Shown: one piece after another, positions 12,198 through 13,667 of the stretch | Layout: every line of letters starts with the position of its first letter | How positions within the stretch are numbered: position 1 is the stretch's first letter | NCBI GenBank assembly: GCA_003556985.1 | Contig: PWPZ01000113.1 | Location: 1 to 13,667 of the forward strand | DNA: 13,667 nucleotides | Direction of reading: 5' to 3' | Origin: Bacteroidota bacterium | GTDB taxonomy: Bacteria; Bacteroidota; Bacteroidia; Bacteroidales; PUMT01 | Position numbers and translations under genes: made by a program | Notes under the pieces: generated by a model | The model's input: the letters and a program-made list of their open reading frames with translations, nothing else | Told to the model about the DNA's origin: nothing | The model's database searches: none

Positions 12198-13667
12198 TTT
12201 GTTTTGACTTTGTTTCACTTGAGACATAAGAATAAATTGCGGGAACTACATAAAGGGTCAGGAAAGTCGCAACCATTAGTCCGCCGATCACGGCAACACC
12301 CATTGCTACCCGGCTCTGCGCACCTTCGCCCAGTCCGAGGGTTAGGGGAACTATACCAAGAATAGTGGAGATGCTCACCATTAGAATGGGCCTGAACCTT
12401 GCAGCGGCGGCATACTTGATCGCCTCCATTTTATTCATTCCCGCTTTTTTCCTCTGGTTGGCAAATTCAACCAGGAGTATCCCGTTCTTGGATACCAGTC
12501 CGATGAGCATAATTATTCCTATCTGGCTGAAGATATTCATGGTTATGTTGAAGTACCACATAAATAGAAAGGCACCGGTAAGTGCCAGGGGTACCGTCAT
12601 CATAACTATAAACGGATCCTTAAAACTTTCAAATTGTGCGGCCAGTACCAGGAAGATCAGTATAAGTGCAAGCAGGAATGCAAAAAGAAGGCTCGAGGCG
12701 CTTTCGCGAAAATCTTTCGAATCGCCGGCAAGAGCGGTGCGGAATGTGTCATCAAGTACTTCATCGGCTATCATGTCCATCTCATCCAGTGCTGCTCCTA
12801 TTGTCCATCCGTCAGCCAGTCCCGCCGAAACAGTCGCCGACACAAACCGGTTATAGCGGTATAACTGGGGTGGCGCCGTCTCTTCAGTAAGAGTAACCAG
12901 ATTATCAAGCTGTATCATGTCGCCCCTGTTGCTTCTGACGTAAAGCGATTTCAGGTCCAGGGGTTTGTTTCGGTCCTCCCTGTGCATTTCACCAAGTATC
13001 TGGTACTGCTTTCCGTTCATAAAGAAATAGCCAAAGCGTTGCCCGCTTAAGGCAAGTTGCAGCGTTTGTCCGATGTTCTGGGTGGAAACTCCCATAAGGA
13101 CCGCCTTTTCCCTGTTAAGGTGAATCCTGATCTCAGGCCTGGTAAATTTAAGGTTTACATCTGCCATCTGAAATGCCGGATTTTCATTTACCTTGTCCAT
13201 GAATTCGGGTAGCACCTCTCTGAGCTTATCGATACTTGTTGCCTGAAGCACATATTGCACCGGAAGCCCCGACCGGCGCCCTCCGAAGGTTGACTGCTGC
13301 ATTACCCTGGCCATGCCTGTTGTCTTTGTTCTTGCTTCGGCAGTAATATCCCTGGCAATTTCCATCTGGCTCCTTTCCCGTTCGTTTGGCGAATTAAGCA
13401 AAACCCTTACAAAGCTCCAGCTGCCACGGGTGAGTGCAAGGATACCGCGCCTTTCATTTTCAGGTACTATTTCAGTGGCCATTCTGGAGATCTCGTCGTT
13501 ATAATCGAGCGACATTTCATAGGTAGCTCCTTCCGGCATCGATATATTGATAATTACCTGGGAGCGGTCTTCCAGCGGAGCCATCTCGGATGGGATTGCA
13601 AACCAGAGCAGGACTATAAGCGCAACGGATCCTCCTATTATAAAGAATGTAACTCTTCTGTGCTGCA
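12169..13667 (-). CDS. RND multidrug efflux transporter, AcrB/HAE1-like, C-terminal half (partial at right edge)
   Basis: This is an inner-membrane proton-driven pump that captures substrates from the periplasm and passes them to a TolC channel. The first ATG in view is at 13584, but the frame stays open for 27 more codons to the edge. Those codons encode a basic QHRRV followed by a membrane helix ending in WFAIPSEMAPLEDRS, the classic junction after TM7, so the gene starts outside the window; ~498 of the usual ~1,040 residues are seen. Visible parts: the C-terminal periplasmic loop with porter and docking subdomains, then TM8-TM12. Landmarks are FLVLAAQFESFKDPFIVM, IMLIGLVSKNGILLVEFANQ (its Lys matches AcrB Lys940 of the proton relay) and AAARFRPILMVSISTILGIVP, then LYVVPAIYSYV. 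The TM4 aspartates are outside the window. It ends EVTSSAAA and overlaps the tolC-like gene. A membrane-fusion protein gene is expected upstream, beyond the edge. Confidence 0.95.
   Translation of the reverse strand, partial: QHRRVTFFIIGGSVALIVLLWFAIPSEMAPLEDRSQVIINISMPEGATYEMSLDYNDEISRMATEIVPENERRGILALTRGSWSFVRVLLNSPNERERSQMEIARDITAEARTKTTGMARVMQQSTFGGRRSGLPVQYVLQATSIDKLREVLPEFMDKVNENPAFQMADVNLKFTRPEIRIHLNREKAVLMGVSTQNIGQTLQLALSGQRFGYFFMNGKQYQILGEMHREDRNKPLDLKSLYVRSNRGDMIQLDNLVTLTEETAPPQLYRYNRFVSATVSAGLADGWTIGAALDEMDMIADEVLDDTFRTALAGDSKDFRESASSLLFAFLLALILIFLVLAAQFESFKDPFIVMMTVPLALTGAFLFMWYFNITMNIFSQIGIIMLIGLVSKNGILLVEFANQRKKAGMNKMEAIKYAAAARFRPILMVSISTILGIVPLTLGLGEGAQSRVAMGVAVIGGLMVATFLTLYVVPAIYSYVSSETKSKQNEVTSSAAA

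Noticed and set aside
12365..12856. 163-codon plus-strand open frame opposite the RND gene
   Set aside because: It is entirely antisense to a well-supported RND transporter, its translation is low-complexity Ser/Ile/Ala-rich, and it has no promoter or start context.
1..13667. Search for mobile elements, CRISPR arrays, tRNA/rRNA genes or defence-type clusters
   Set aside because: No transposase or integrase, no regularly spaced repeats, no tRNA-like folds and no nuclease/helicase defence cassettes were found; the gene content is housekeeping and envelope functions.

Overview
The window looks like ordinary chromosomal sequence from a member of the Bacteroidota. Three things support this. Bacteroidota-type -7 promoter boxes (TAnnTTTG) lie upstream of HU, trmH, the outer-membrane protein gene and, on the minus strand, the DUF6132 gene. 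Clade-typical small or uncharacterised families are present (DUF6132-like, DUF7935-like, a PorT/OMP_b-brl_2 barrel). Most starts lack a Shine-Dalgarno sequence and have A/T-rich leaders instead. I cannot place it below phylum with confidence. I see no transposase, integrase, CRISPR array, tRNA or rRNA.

Layout, left to right. A possible 3' end of an unidentified plus-strand gene lies at the left edge. It is followed by an HU-family DNA-binding protein with its own promoter and a strong intrinsic terminator, then a TrmH/SpoU RNA 2'-O-methyltransferase with its own promoter. Next is a 275-base gap holding an unusual inverted-repeat and FNR-box-like structure, then a LytTR response regulator and, 10 bases on, a class III PLP aminotransferase. 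Convergent to these is a tiny membrane protein (DUF6132-like), and divergent from that an exported protein of unknown function. Then come the Hsp90 chaperone HtpG (terminator), an outer-membrane beta-barrel protein, a convergent membrane-anchored DUF7935-like protein, a divergent class I aspartate-type aminotransferase, and a BrkB/YihY-family inner-membrane protein with a C-terminal winged-helix-like region. Convergent to that, on the minus strand, is a TolC-family outer-membrane efflux protein. Its start overlaps the end of an AcrB-type RND transporter gene that runs off the right edge.

How they work together. The only clear functional unit is the minus-strand RND-TolC efflux operon; its membrane-fusion adaptor would be expected beyond the right edge. 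The LytTR regulator and the class III aminotransferase may be co-transcribed, but no histidine kinase is in view. The other genes are housekeeping singletons (nucleoid protein, RNA modification, chaperone, amino-acid metabolism) mixed with envelope genes.

I do not see a convincing new multi-gene system. The most interesting signals are regulatory: (i) a perfect FNR-type palindrome with a degenerate copy 21 bases downstream, inside a 10-bp inverted repeat ahead of the LytTR gene; (ii) an identical 11-base leader element at nearly the same distance from the start codons of HU and htpG; (iii) a 15-base perfect hyphenated palindrome just upstream of the class I aminotransferase.
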